From contig OY725496.1 in assembly GCA_963281255.1 (NCBI GenBank), positions 2,418,001-2,482,000 of the forward strand: 64,000 bases of DNA, read 5' to 3'. Of the stretch, positions 45,691 through 57,310 are shown one piece after another; the stretch's first letter is position 1, and every line of letters begins with the position of its first letter. The notes below the pieces were generated by a model, which saw only the letters and a list, made by a program, of their open reading frames with translations, was not told where the DNA came from and did not search any database. A program made the position numbers and the translations under genes. The DNA is from Aphrocallistes beatrix (taxonomy: Eukaryota; Porifera; Hexactinellida; Sceptrulophora; Aphrocallistidae).

Positions 45691-46547
45691 AAGAAGAGCC
45701 TTCATTGGGCACTTGTGACAAATTTTACTCTATAAGCAAAATTAAATCCTCACGGATCAGTGTTCGGTATTGTTTTAAAACGATTTGCAAATTTTTACTG
45801 AAGATTCATATCGCATAATTATGCAAAATTCGAATAAAAACAGGGAAAAAGAAGATTGTCTCCGGATAATTGAAATGATGAAGCAAATGTTTTAAAATTA
45901 GCTATTACAAATTTGGTAGCTGACAGTAGACGAGAAGGTAGGGTCTTTGTTGTTAAATAATTAATAATTCTGAAACGTCCATATTATCAAGATAGATTAT
46001 TATTAACAAATACAATAACTTGGGGTTAATATTTGATATTAAATACTAGGAGTGTGGTATTGAAAGAGTTTTTATTACTGCTAAGATTAGGGTAGTAAAA
46101 ATCTCACGGTAATAGAAATCTCATGGTTAATACATATCCATGGTCAATGTATTCAAAGTAGTAAATTCACACGGAAGTAGAAATCTCATGCAACAGTCCA
46201 AATTGATCATGCTCAGAGATGACAAAGTGTCACCAATCGGATTGCTCATACATATGATCTCAGCAATCACAATCCATCAAAAAACATTGTGGGTACTCTA
46301 AATCTCACTTCAATCAAAACAATTCATTTGGTTTCTGGACTATTAGTGAAAAGAGGAGTTTAAAATCATCATTAAAAGTAGTAACATGGTTAATTTGTCT
46401 TAATATCCCTGAAAGCAGCAAAAATAGTCAGCAGAAGATATTGTAGAAAAGAATTTTAAGAATGAGATGTTAGGAATGTACCAACATTCATGATCTTCGA
46501 ATATAATCATGTGGCATATCAAAAAGTCAAAAGATGATATAATATAG
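45691..46547. other. No recognised gene
   Basis: AT-rich; short imperfect repetition of AAATCTCAYGG around 46090-46200. No other structure seen. Confidence 0.35.
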
Positions 46548-46551
46548 TTAA

Positions 46552-47723
46552 GGTTGGCCATTCCTATGGGCATTTTGTTTTTTATCAAAAATTTGCCAAA
46601 TGCATTTTTAAGCATTTTTAGATCCCTAAAGGGGTTCTAAACATTAATCTCGATTTTTAGAATTTCAATGCTAATATTTCGCCACTTAGAGCCACTTGTA
46701 CCACCTGGTGTCACCCAAAAAAGGACACATTTTTGAACCGAAATGTCTCATATCCATAACTTCTTTGAACCATGTCCGATCATCATTTTAATGCTAAATT
46801 CGTCCTCAGCACTAAATTTCCAGCAATTTGATATAGTATATATTGGACACATTTGGAGAAATTCTTTGGCTGTGGATTCGTAGCAACGGCCAGGAATGTG
46901 AAAAATTCCTGGCCGGTGCTATGCACGGACATCCAAAATATTATCCAAATATGGTCAATATATATATCAAATTGCTGGAAATTTAGTAATAAAATGATGA
47001 TCTGATATGGTTCAAAGAAGTTATTGATCTGGGATTCCGGCGGATACTATCGAATGTGGTTATTTTTGGGTGGCCAGTCATCAATGACCAGTTTTTCACA
47101 CTTTTGATGGTGAAAATTTTTTATATACCATATTTTGATGTTAAGTACTGCTATAAGTTGTCGAATAAGGATATTTGCATGTTATTTATTATTCCAAAGC
47201 TTTAAAACTAATGGAAATTGAGGGACTTATATAAATATTTTCTAAATCCATGAGACTTTTTTTCAGCAATTATAAAGGTGATAACTTTTTGTAAATTCAA
47301 CATAGGGGGGCGAAAACTCAACGGTTTTTGATAGATCTCGAAGAGTAGAAAATAATGAACAAATTATTGATATTTGGAATAAAAAGAGAATTATGAAAAA
47401 AATAGTGTCAAAATCACTAAAAATAATATCCTCGGGTGTTTTGGTGTGAATTTTTAACAATTTTCAAAATTTCAAAAATCTGTCTGTTTATTAGTAAGAT
47501 CATCGACTTATGATCAAATTTTAAAAGTTTCTAAAGGGTTGTAAGCATATTGTGTCCGATTTCTTTCTTGTAAATGACAAAATTTTTATAAAAATTTATC
47601 TGTTGCAATATTTCAATTATTAATGCAGTTTTGCAGATAACTTTGCGATTCAAATCTGCACTGAAAAAATTGAATGAATCGGTTGAAAAAGTCAAAAGTT
47701 AGTTATTATAGGAAAGGCCAACC
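46552..47723 (-). mobile_element. Family G element, uninterrupted copy
   Basis: Plus-strand ends GGTTGGCCATTCCTATGGGC and ATTATAGGAAAGGCCAACC; TTAA at 46548-46551 and 47724-47727. It is 1172 bp long with a palindrome at about 46815-46985. It shows the empty version of the site into which E copy 11580-13518 inserted. No coding sequence. Confidence 0.85.
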
Positions 47724-47771
47724 TTAAAAGAAGCTATTGATAGGAGAGAATTTTGGAGAATATCAAGTTAA

Positions 47772-48158
47772 AAGTTAACGTTTAAAAAAGTTTATAGATT
47801 TATATATCCCCCGAATCCATGCTAATATGTTCTCAGGGGGTTTACAATCTGGGGGAGGTGCTAATCTTACTGATAGTTGCTGATTGTGGTGAATGTGGGG
47901 GATGTGTATGCATATGATAGAGTGTTACAGAGAAAAACTCGACAAATAGTAGGCAAGAAAGATAGTACCTGACTTAACTTGACCTCTAAACGAGATGACA
48001 TCCTTAGTGCTTTCAGCTCACTAAGGTTCTGCAAGAGTGTAGGCTCAGAATACATCGCCGAAGCAATGTAATTGAGAGTAAATGCAAATGACTAGAGCGA
48101 GGTTATAACCCATGACCTAAGTCTTGGTATTCAAACACCCTAACCACTGCACCACCCA
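47772..48158 (-). mobile_element. tRNA-derived SINE, copy 3
   Basis: Reverse orientation; head with the complement of TGGTGCAGTGG near 48143-48153, tail near 47772-47800. It ends about 20 bp left of the P-like composite. Confidence 0.85.
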
Positions 48159-48702
48159 ATCAGATATCTAAAAATATGCATAATCATAGCCTACTCTATA
48201 TAAGGCCTCACAGGAACTAATGAATATTTGACCATGGATGGCATTGGATACGCAAGTCGAGGTAACTATCACAAACATCATATTAATCGAATATAGATTG
48301 AATCATAGCCTACTCAATTAAGGCCTGGTATCAACCTCAAAATTTTGGACTGGGGATGAACAAGTGAATGGTTATTATTAGTAAACCACAACTATTTTGT
48401 ATGAATTTGCATGGTAAGCATAAGCTCCACAAACTTTCAATCAACTTTTTGTTTAATATTTGATTATTTATTTTATAAATATTTTACCTTGGCTCACTAA
48501 AAAGTAGTTATATCCACCTTTTTGACTTATAATTATATCTTTTGATCTATTATTAGCTGCTTTACTATCTATTTTTACGATATCCACTGTTTTCTTTGCG
48601 GATGTAGAGTTACCATTCCCCAGATCGTGTAAATTGTGAACCTGTTCCAGTAGTCAGATGATATTTTATATTTGAACAAATTTATTATTCTAAGAATATA
48701 TA

Positions 48703-48967
48703 TAAGACGAAAATGTCGACTCATCATGGAATTATGACGTCATTGTCACCTTTTTTATAATTAGGAATTTCAGTTTTTTGGCTATAACCCAGCCATTTTA
48801 GGTAATAGAAGGCTGAAATTTTAATAGAATGTATATATTAATACATCTCAAATATGACAAAACTCTCATAGAAAATGATGAGCCACCACTGTGTTATGAC
48901 GTCATCATTACGCATCAAAAAATATACAAATTTACAAATTTGATGATTCTTCGAGCGATATAGATTA
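48703..48967 (+). repeat. Family A copy, left part
   Basis: Inner part of family A (GTCGACTCATCATGGAATTA to CGATATAGATTA). It is interrupted at 48967 by a reverse-oriented tandem dimer of A and resumes at 50550 with TAACAGTAAGACATATGTAC. The 5' end is missing. Confidence 0.75.
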
Positions 48968-49510
48968 CAAGCGCGCTTCGCTTGCTTGCGCTACGCGGCT
49001 GGCGGACACTTTGTGTCAGCTGTGGGCTCCCTTCGGTCGCCTGAGGGTAACAATGGTTAATTATAAGGGAGATATCATCTTAAATATCTCCATCTTAGTT
49101 TTAAAATCGAAATAACTCGAAAAATCACCAGATTTATCAATTTTTTAAATTTTGATGAGTAATGATGACGTCATAACAGAGTTATGAGTAATCATTTTTT
49201 GATGATAGTTGCATCATATGTGAGACATATTAGTATACAGATTCTATTAAAATTTCAGGCTTCTATCGCCTATAATGGCTGAGTTATCCCCGAATAACTG
49301 TGTTGCTTAACTTTAAAAATGTGACAATGACGTCATAATTCCATGATGAGTCGACATTTTGTTCTGAGCTCAGAACTTACTGGAGCCATACCCAAAAAAC
49401 TCCCACATGCCAAAAATCAGCTTTCTGTTCCTGGCAGTTTCTTCAATCAATTCGTTACAGATATAGATATATAGTATACACAAACAATAATCGAGTTTTA
49501 ATAGTAAGGT
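48968..49510 (-). mobile_element. Family A copy, first unit of tandem dimer
   Basis: Complete, 3' tail at 48968 (complement of GCGAAGCGCGCTTG), 5' end at about 49510. It joins the next unit with no spacer: AATAGTAAGGT then CAAGCGCGC. Confidence 0.8.
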
Positions 49511-50549
49511 CAAGCGCGCTTCGCTTGCTTGCGCTGCGCGGCTGGCGGACACCTTGTGTCCGCCGGAGGATCCCTTCGGTCACCTGGGGTCACATTGGTT
49601 ATTTATAAGGGAGATAACATCTCTAAATACGTCTGTCCTACTGTTATAATCTATATCGCACGAAAAAGACCAAATTTATCAATTTTTAAAATTTTGCTGA
49701 GTAATGATGACGTCATAACAAAGTGATGAGTCATCATTTTTTGATGATAGTTGCATCATATGTGAGGTATGTTAGTATACATATTCTATTAAAATTTCAG
49801 CCTTCTATCTCCTATAATGGCTGAGCTATGCTCGAATAACTGTGTTGCTTAACTTTTAAAAATGTGACAATGACGTCATAATTCCATGATAAATCGACAT
49901 TTTGCTCTGAGCTCAGAACTTATTGGAGCCATAGCAAAAAAACTCCTACATGCCAAAAATCAGCTTTCTGGGACTGGCAGTTTCTTCAATCAATTCGTTA
50001 CAGATAGATATATACACTGCCCTACCAAAAGTATTCGTACACCTCAATATTTCCCATTAATATAGTACTAAAATGGCTATATTAAAGAATGATCATGCAG
50101 TTAAAATATAAGAGATATAGTATATTTGATTTCAGATTCGTATTCTACGCATTTGAATTACCTATTTTCGAAGTTTCAAATCAATTGCTAATTGCCAAGG
50201 TTAAAATTCCCGACCTGTGCCACCATGTACCACTTTTCTAGAGTCTCAACCACTGTAGCAGATGGTGATAGGTGACACAGGGTAGCACATGATGATAAAT
50301 TTCGGCATAGTTAAAACTTAATTGATTTGAAAACTCTAAAATAGGTAATTCAAATGCGTAGAATACGAATCTGAAATCAAATATACTGTATCTCGTCTAG
50401 TTTAACTGCATGACAGTTCAGTAATAGACGCATTTAGTACTATTTTAATGGGAAATATTGAGGTGTACGAATACTTTTGGTAGGGTAGTGTATATATATA
50501 CGTATATAAATAAATAAATATACATTAATCGAGTTTTAATAGTAAGGAT
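49511..50549 (-). mobile_element. Family A copy, second unit of dimer
   Basis: Complete apart from a 476-bp MITE in its TA-rich leader (50015-50490). The 5' end TCCTTACTATTAAAACTCG (minus strand, 50549) follows an A. The interrupted outer A copy continues at 50550. Confidence 0.8.
50015..50490. mobile_element. 476-bp Tc1-type MITE
   Basis: Terminal repeats of about 58 bp beginning CACTGCCCTACCAAAAGTAT and, from the right, CACTACCCTACCAAAAGTAT; TA at 50013-50014 and 50491-50492. No protein. Inserted in the microsatellite of a family A copy. Confidence 0.9.
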
Positions 50550-51102
50550 AACAGTAAGACATATGTACTTAGAGATGCTACCTTCCTTTTAGTCAGGTCA
50601 ATATGATGCATGACCCCCAAAAATGACAAGAAATTGTTTTATTGCATTTTTCCGTTGTATCATGTCTTAAGAGTAACATACTAAAGTTTACCGAATTCGG
50701 AATATCAGAAAGTGATTTGACACGACCCCTTCGTTGACCCTGGACAATAAATATCGCCGGTTTTGAAAACTAAGATACAACCTTTCAAATGTTTGGAATT
50801 CAGTTTAGGCAATTTGATATATATATTTGACTAAATTTTGAGTAAAAAATGTTTGGCTTCCCTATCAACAACCTGGAATGTAACAATTCCGATTTCCAAA
50901 TTTGGTGTAAACCATATCGAGTGGCCCCTTGTTTTTCTCGGCTATGCTTGCTGAGTACGAATTTCTTAATATAAAGAGTCTAAAGTTGGTTTTTAAATAT
51001 TATGGTTGGTGGTTTCATGTATTTTTAACGGTCAAGATAATTCATGTATTTTTAACGGTAAAGATACTCATACATTTTTGTTTTATCCCTTTCACTCCTA
51101 TC
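50550..51102 (+). other. Outer A copy remainder, then unassigned
   Basis: The first about 70 bp (TAACAGTAAGACATATGTAC to GCATGACCCCC) continue the interrupted A copy from 48967. The rest is unassigned AT-rich DNA; TTTCATGTATTTTTAACGGT is partly repeated near 51015-51060. Confidence 0.45.
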
Positions 51103-51103
51103 C

Positions 51104-51642
51104 TTACTATTAAAGTTTGTTTGTTTGTGTGTAAATATATATATATATATCTGTAACGAATTGATTGAAGAAACTGCCAGGCACAGAAGGCTGATTTTTG
51201 GCATGTGGGAGTCTTTTGGCTATGGCTCCACTAAGTTCTGAGCTCAGAGCAAAATGTCGACTCATCATGGAATTATGACGTCATTGTCACATTTTTAAAA
51301 TTTAAGCAACAGAGTTATTCGAGCATAACTCAGCCATTATAGGAGATAGAAGACTGAAATTTTAATAGAATATGTATACTAACATACCTCACATATAATG
51401 CAACTATCATCAAAAATGATGACTCATCACTTTGTTATGACGTCATCATTACGCATAAAAATTTCAAAATTGACAAATTTGGTGATTTTTCGAGTGATAT
51501 CGATTATCACAGTAGGACATACATATTTAGAGATGCTATCTCCCCTATAATTAACCAATGTGACCCCAGGCGACCGAAGGGAGCCTCCGATGGACACAAA
51601 GTGCCCGCCAGCCTCGCAGCGCGAGCAAGCGAAGCGGGCTTG
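51104..51642 (+). mobile_element. Family A Helitron-like copy, complete
   Basis: Starts TCCTTACTATTAAAG after A, has (GTTT)n and (TA)n in the leader, ends GCGAAGCGGGCTTG before T. The tail hairpin is imperfect (TGGACACAAAGTGCCC). No nested insertion, so a good reference for the 539-bp form. Confidence 0.85.
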
Positions 51643-51667
51643 TGAAATATAAGAATGGAAAATTTAG

Positions 51668-52499
51668 GTGGCATAGATGGATTGATATGTTCACATTTCA
51701 ATTTCATCAGCGGTTTCATCATCCGATGCAATTCCTTTTTTCATATTGCCACAGTTGTCGTCTTGGCATCGTCCGCATGCTTGGGAACAGTTGAGTCCAT
51801 GTTTTCTGCTACATCTGAGACTACTATAGCCTGTGGAACAGTTACAGTGGATCATTTTCAGGAGTGCTTCGGGTGCAGGGATACTGTCCAACATGACTGG
51901 GATTTGGTTGTTATCTTGGCAATTCCATCCCCATTCAGTGACCTCCATACCATCAGCCATGCCCATCACAACTTTACCTGGAAATAGCACCTCAGAGAGT
52001 GAAATTTCGTGGCGGAGGCTGCAGGTGGCAGTCTTTCGAGTGTAACGAAGCTTTTGGCTGCACTCACTTTCTTGCAGAGGATAGTGTATCTCAAGTCGCG
52101 AAGACTGTCCCCAGTTTTGCATTGAACAACGCGATCATGGCTTTATAACCAGTGCTTTCTATCACAACTGGGTCTTGGTTTGGTGCAGAAACACCCTAGC
52201 ATTGCTTTTGACTTCTTTTCGAGCCCGAAAATGCTGGAAGTGGTGTCACACCCGGCGAATGTATGCAAAAAAAGCAGGCTGTGGCAGATTTCGTCCCCAT
52301 GCACCTGCTTTATCACCTTGATATCATACAATACGGCTGGTTTCCCTTTATCCGAGGGGAAGTATATCTTCTTTGCATCGTTGTTAGGAGTGTAGTGCAG
52401 CAACAGAACCAATAGATCCATATCCTCGCCAATGAGAGTTGTCTTGAAGGAGACCATTGATACTACTGCCTTCACAATGTCAACATCGGCATCCCTCTA
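51668..52499 (-). pseudogene. Cys-rich (CXC-like) gene remnant, minus copy
   Basis: Part of an unnamed protein family found, to my recollection, in many invertebrates. The upstream part (52143-52475) has EDMDLLVLLLHYTP and LLFLHTFAGCDTTSSIFGL, where an acidic pair and a GCDTTS box are constant. Downstream come LPPAASATKFHSLRCYFQV (near 52000-52050), EVTEWGWNCQDN, APEALLKMIHCNCSTG, and the Cys-rich end GLNCSQACGRCQDDNCGN, reminiscent of tesmin/TSO1 CXC motifs. Frame changes near 52120-52140 and 51990 break it. Its last 355 bp are repeated in inverted orientation at 52592-52946. Function unknown; such genes may be carried by transposons. Confidence 0.55.
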
Positions 52500-52591
52500 A
52501 GCCTGTATTACATGGCACCCTCTTTCTCTCATACGTTCAGAAATGAGATGGATGAGGGCCTGTTTGTTGTCTTGGTTGGAAAGGAAATTTT

Positions 52592-52946
52592 CCTTATTAC
52601 TACAGCTTCCGCTACGAAATTTTACTCTCTGAGGTGCTATTTCCTGGTGATGATGTGGATGGGCATGACTGATGGTATGGAGGTCACCGAATGGGGATGG
52701 AACTGCCAAGATAATAGCCTAATCCCAGTCATGTTGGACAGTAACCCTGCAACCGAAGCACTCCTGAAAATGATTTACTGTAACTGTTCCACAGGCTACA
52801 ATAGTCTCAGATATAGCTGCAGTAAACAAGGACTCAGCTGTTCCCAAGCATGCGGACGATACCAAGATGACAACTGTGGCAATATGAAAGAAGGAATTGC
52901 ATCGGATGATGAAATTGAAATGTGTCAATCCATCTATGCGACCTAA
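52592..52946 (+). pseudogene. Cys-rich gene remnant, inverted copy
   Basis: A plus-strand partial duplicate of the C-terminal part of the gene at 51668-52499: TASATKFYSLRCYFLV, MEVTEWGWNCQDN, ATEALLKMIYCNCSTG, GLSCSQACGRYQDDNCGN. It is close to 90% identical by eye to the complement of 51668-52023, with small indels. One zinc-type Cys has become Tyr (GRYQ versus GRCQ). The pair is separated by about 570 bp holding the GCDTTS part of the minus copy. Confidence 0.7.
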
Positions 52947-53091
52947 ATTTTACATTCTTATATTTCATAGGAGTTAAAGAGTCGCAAACCATAATACTTT
53001 AAAAATAACGTTTAGACTCTTTATATTAAGAAATTCGTTCATCCATAGTACATTTGATACCAGGCCTTATATTGAATAGGCTATAGTTGAA

Positions 53092-55835
53092 CTAAACACA
53101 ATTTTCGGATAGATAATTAGTAATTTGAGGTAACACGAGGCACTCATGCTTGAAGCTTGAAAACAATTTGGAAAGTTTCACATTAAGTGGAAAGTTGTCG
53201 GTAGTTATGATATGAAAGAATATCCAGCATTTTTCAACATTTTTAATACAAGTGCGAATTAATATCAAATATTTTTTCAGCTGATACAGAAGCAAAAGGC
53301 AATAGACGGACAATACAAGACCATTTCTTACAAAGACTAGACACCATGATAGCGAATACAGTTTTGGTAGGATCATCGGGATCGGGATTAGAGCTAAACA
53401 TTTTGCCTCCTTTGTAAGAGATATCTGATTTGACATAATTTAATCCATTTGGATAATAACATGCTTCTGCTCAGGAGAAAACGATTGGGTAGCTTGCTTA
53501 AGAAATGAAAGAAAATCGTTTTCAAGTCCAAAGGACGAATACAATTTTTCTAAAGTATTGAAATGTGGGAGAGATAAAGAAGGCATGCTCTGAAGATACT
53601 TGTGGCAAGCAGGCGAATTCAGATGTGCTTTGAGGGCCATTATTTGCGTCAGTATGTTATATCTCATGTTTTTAGGTACAATGCTATTTTGAAGCTGACA
53701 TAGAATGAGGAGCCTAGAAACTTCGGGACAATCATGCAATTCGTCATCTGAAATGGAATCATGGATGTTATCAATAATGTGTTGTATATGGCTTTCTGCG
53801 GATGCAATACGAGACGCAATAGAATAATCGGTAACGGTATCCTTAGTGTGGATACTGCTATATAGTGGACTAGAAATTTCATCCAGAATAATGTTGTCGG
53901 GTTTCCCTCAGATAAAAATTGGGATGGGAAAATTTTCACCCTTACGATAGGCTTTTATGGATAAATCAAATTATACCAATAGGTAGACATCAACAAGAAT
54001 TCCACAATTTTCTAAATTAGGACGCATAAAAATTAAAGTACGCTCATCTGGGTACCAAAGTGACCAATTTTTGGAATAGATAGAGAGGGTGACTTAACTC
54101 GTAAATCCAGGAAGCTTTTAACAAAGAACCTTTCATTCTCATTTTCGGACCTCATACTGAGGGTTAATGCTTGATTGAACAGTTCATCATCCTTAGAGCC
54201 ATATTCGGCGATTTGAGCAAATTATTGGGGTCTGGGGGGCTCTGGACCCCCCCCCCCACTTTTTTTGGTTTTCATTTGTTCATTTATTTTGGGACTATCA
54301 AAATAGTGAAATAAATTACAGCTATTTCGAAAACATTTTCAGACTGAAACTGTTGTAGAACCACTCTGCGTTTAATTAATTAGTTTCCAATTTGTTTTGA
54401 ACAGTGTTTTTGGATTCACACTTTTCTGTATAATTTAGTCTCATTCAACTGAGGATTCAGAATCCGTATATTTGTAGTTTCAATCCTCATGTAACTTCGT
54501 TAGTTTGTCCATATTTGGAGAATTTGTTTCATCATAAGAGATTAACATAATTAATTGACTATCATTATGGTATATTAAGTAATATATTAGTTTATTAATG
54601 TATAATGGTACTGGAAATATAGCAAGGATCAAGATATGAAGTATTTTAACTCTATATCGAAGTTTTAAATATATTTTGTCTCACTTCATTTCGACTTATA
54701 AATTCCTTCAATAATTTCTTCATATTAAGATATTAAGAAGATCAAGTTCTTCTTTATCCTTCTATTAAAACTCGATTAATATTTGTATATATATATATAT
54801 ATATCTGTTACGAATTGATTGAAGAAACTGCCAGGCGCAGAAAGCTGATTTTTTGGCATGTAGGAGTCTTTTGGCTATGGCTCCAGTAAGTTCTGAGCTC
54901 AGAGCAAAATGTTGACTCATCATGGAATTATGACGTCATTGTCACATTTTTAAAAGTTAAGCAACACAGTTATTCGAGCATAACTCAGCCATTATAGGAG
55001 ATAGAAGGCTGAAATTTTATTAGAATCTGTAAACTAACACGCCTCACATATGATGCAACTATCATCAAAAAATGATGACTCATCACTTTGTTATGATGCC
55101 ATCATTATCATCAAAATTTTAAAAATTGACAAATTTGGTGTTTTTTCGAGTGATATCGATTTTAAAACTAAGATGGACCTATTTAGAGATGATATATCCC
55201 GTTTAATTAACCAATGTCACCTCCAGGCGACCGAAGGGAGCCTCCGGCGGACACAAAGTGTCCGCCAGCCACGCAGCGCAAGCAAGCGAAGCGCGCTTGT
55301 ATGTTGATAAAATAAGAAGCGATTAATTTTTTGAAACCATATAATAAATAATTATAGTGAACACCAATAATATAATAATAGTGTGCATTATTTAACATTA
55401 CTTCACTTTTCCTAAGTAGTTGGTATAGATAATAAATTTTGGGGAAAAAAATACTCGCCTCCCCCTTGCCCCCTCAGGATCGACGCCTATACTTAGAGTC
55501 ACGGGACAGACGACTGCGTTTGGTAGCGGAGTGTGAGGAATAATATGCTGGACACCCTGGCAGGATAGATGGCACCGTACCTTCTTTCAGGTTCTTTGCT
55601 TCGCGGAATTTCCCGATAACTCCTGTCTCCATTCGGTACTCTGCGGGTATATTCAACATCTTCATCTCTAAAGTGCTTCACGCAAACGTATACTACCTTG
55701 AGCTTATCAATATCATTCCTATGGAGAGCTCTGAGCCAAGCATGTCTAAGTTGATCTGATGTTTGTAGCAATTTGAATACGGGAATACGCTCGTCTTTAT
55801 CATAGTTACTTCTCAGTCAGGGGCAGAGCAATTGC
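53092..55835 (-). pseudogene. P-like THAP transposase, broken
   Basis: A minus-strand transposase of the P-element/THAP9 type. The THAP zinc finger lies at 55475-55835: CSAPD then stop where Cys is expected, IPVFKLLQTSDQLRHAWLRA, YVCVKHF and DVEYTRRVPNGDRSYREI, with a shift before TVPSILPGCPAYYSS. A family A copy (54756-55300) follows. At 53940-54210 the frame reads RSENENERFFVKSF and, in another frame, PDERTLIFMRPN. The core (53440-53870) has YNILTQIMALKAHL, SMPSLSLPHFNTLEKLYSSF and VIIQMD at the site of a catalytic Asp, then a stop in place of the usual Glu. NQISYKGGKMF and CKKWSCIVRLLPFASVSAEK follow at about 53280-53420. The end near 53092 is cut by the nested element 48304-53087. Confidence 0.7.
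54756..55300 (+). mobile_element. Family A Helitron-like copy in P-like gene
   Basis: Starts near 54758 with TCCTTCTATTAAAACTCG after A, ends GCGAAGCGCGCTTG before T (55300). The hairpin GGCGGACACAAAGTGTCCGC is perfect. It separates the THAP domain from the transposase core. Confidence 0.85.
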
Positions 55836-56130
55836 TGGGCATGATAGAATTTGCAGCTAACAGAAAAATGGAAAAGTCATTGGTTAGAACTAAAAAAGCA
55901 AGATAAGAATCAGGTTGATGGATCGAGAATATAGAAGCCAAATAAAAATTACATTATGAGTATATACATATCAAGCGATGTTTAAAACTTATGGTTAATT
56001 ATAAAATTTATTATTATGGAAAAATATTGTGGTTATTTAATATATTACCTCGACTTGTGCATCCTTCAAATATTCAGTCAAATATTCATTAGTTACTGTG
56101 AGCCTTATATAGAGTAGGTTATGGCATAAT

Positions 56131-56419
56131 GCGATATTCTACGAATGTATCAATTTGGTATATCGCACCCTGCAATGTAGGGTATTCACTATGACTACTT
56201 TTTCGCACTTAGAGAGTATTGAAATGAAAATTTTGAGTTATAAACATATTTGTATATCTACATTTTTATAGATAAAATAAATTTGCATTCTAAGCTAAAA
56301 GCGTAGTCTCGCCTAATATGAGGTACGCACACATTTTTGGGCTTAAAAGTGGTACTCATTGCAATATGTTTCTCAACCAATATCATAGAGACTAGCTATT
56401 TTCCGGGTAAACTAGATAT
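56131..56419. other. No recognised gene
   Basis: AT-rich sequence right of the P-like composite, no motif recognised. Confidence 0.3.
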
Positions 56420-56555
56420 ATACTAGTAGGTACACCAACTAAGCTATATGACAACTCATATGCAGATACCAAAGCGTTCCAGGGAGGGGGACGCTGGCGA
56501 TGTTTTTTTTGTCTACTTCCAAGAGCTCCCATATAGCTTAGTTGGGGCATCTAGA
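56420..56555. repeat. Small inverted-repeat element
   Basis: CACCAACTAAGCTATATG (56431-56448) pairs with CATATAGCTTAGTTGG (about 56530-56545). GGGAGG-rich DNA and a T-run lie between. Possibly a MITE of about 130 bp; ends and duplication unclear. Confidence 0.5.
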
Positions 56556-56713
56556 TATATACTTCAGTATAAAATTAAAATTAAGTACTGCTGCATATAC
56601 AACTTAAGAAATCTTGCACAATGGGCCCAGAAGGGGAAAAAGTGGCCCCCATTGACAAAGTATTTGGTGATCCACTAGTCATCGGCCGATATTTTGATCA
56701 AATTTTAATAATT

Positions 56714-57310
56714 TACAGGGTGATCCATAAGTTCTGCAACAAATTTTGCTGAAGTATTATACTTACACAAGTAGATCTAACATCCGACATTTTGTTTTAC
56801 TTGAAAATTCTAAGGATTATTTTAATTATTTTGCAATCCAATTGCCTGTATTTCTGAATATATTGGCTAAGGTGGATCATAAATGTTTGTGTGTTTAGAA
56901 AAAAGAGAAAAATCAAAAGAAAAAAATCTCGAATGCTATATACATTCAATGATCATACTTTAAAAATTGTTGTTCTTATTGGTGATTTCCTGTCTATAAA
57001 CTAAAAGAAATAATCCTATTTTAGTATTTTGAATTAATAACTGACTGTAGGAACATATAAATATATTTAATCAGGAGAAAAAAGTTATTTTCGAACTTGA
57101 CATTTTTGAGATCAGATTATTGGAGTCCTGGGTATATAATATTTCAAAAATTTGTTTTAAAAACATTTTTGCGCAATAAATAGTGTTCATCTTTAAACTA
57201 GAAGGGTGGTAGATTCCATAGTTGAAATTTGCAAACCGATTAAACTAAATTATCTTAGTCCAATCAATGAAGCAAAATTTAATGTTGCAGAACTTTTGGA
57301 TCACCCTATA
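56714..57310. mobile_element. 597-bp mariner-type MITE
   Basis: Left end TACAGGGTGATCCATAAGTT and complement of right end TATAGGGTGATCCAAAAGTT share about 35 bp including TTCTGCAACA. TA ends fit Tc1/mariner target preference. Interior AT-rich with no transposase. Confidence 0.8.

Larger units (their letters stand above)
48304..53087. mobile_element. Nested element with P-like ends
   Basis: The left end CATAGCCTACTCAATTAAGG and complement of the right end TATAGCCTATTCAATATAAG share about 28 bp, then diverge. Flanks ATTGAAT and GTTGAAC agree at 5 of 7 positions. It interrupts the P-like transposase near its C-terminus. Its cargo is mostly family A copies, a Tc1-type MITE and the inverted Cys-rich gene pair. 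Confidence 0.55.
48185..56123 (-). mobile_element. 7.9-kb P-like transposon composite
   Basis: The left end CATAGCCTACTCTATATAAG and the complement of the right end CATAACCTACTCTATATAAG begin terminal repeats of about 85 bp: both continue with CACAG(G/T)AACTAATGAATA and, with a 14-bp indel, GCACAAGTCGAGGTAA-like text. A perfect 7-bp duplication GCATAAT flanks it (48178-48184, 56124-56130). Inside lie a THAP-type P-like transposase on the minus strand (53092-55835) and a second element of the same end type (48304-53087). P elements usually duplicate 8 bp, so 7 bp is a variant worth noting. Confidence in the ends is high; linking them to the transposase is inference from position and strand. 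Confidence 0.75.

Noticed and set aside
51655-52045. Open frames antisense to the Cys-rich gene
   Set aside because: They are opposite-strand shadows; the recognised motifs (EWGWNCQDN, CNCSTG) are on the minus strand here.
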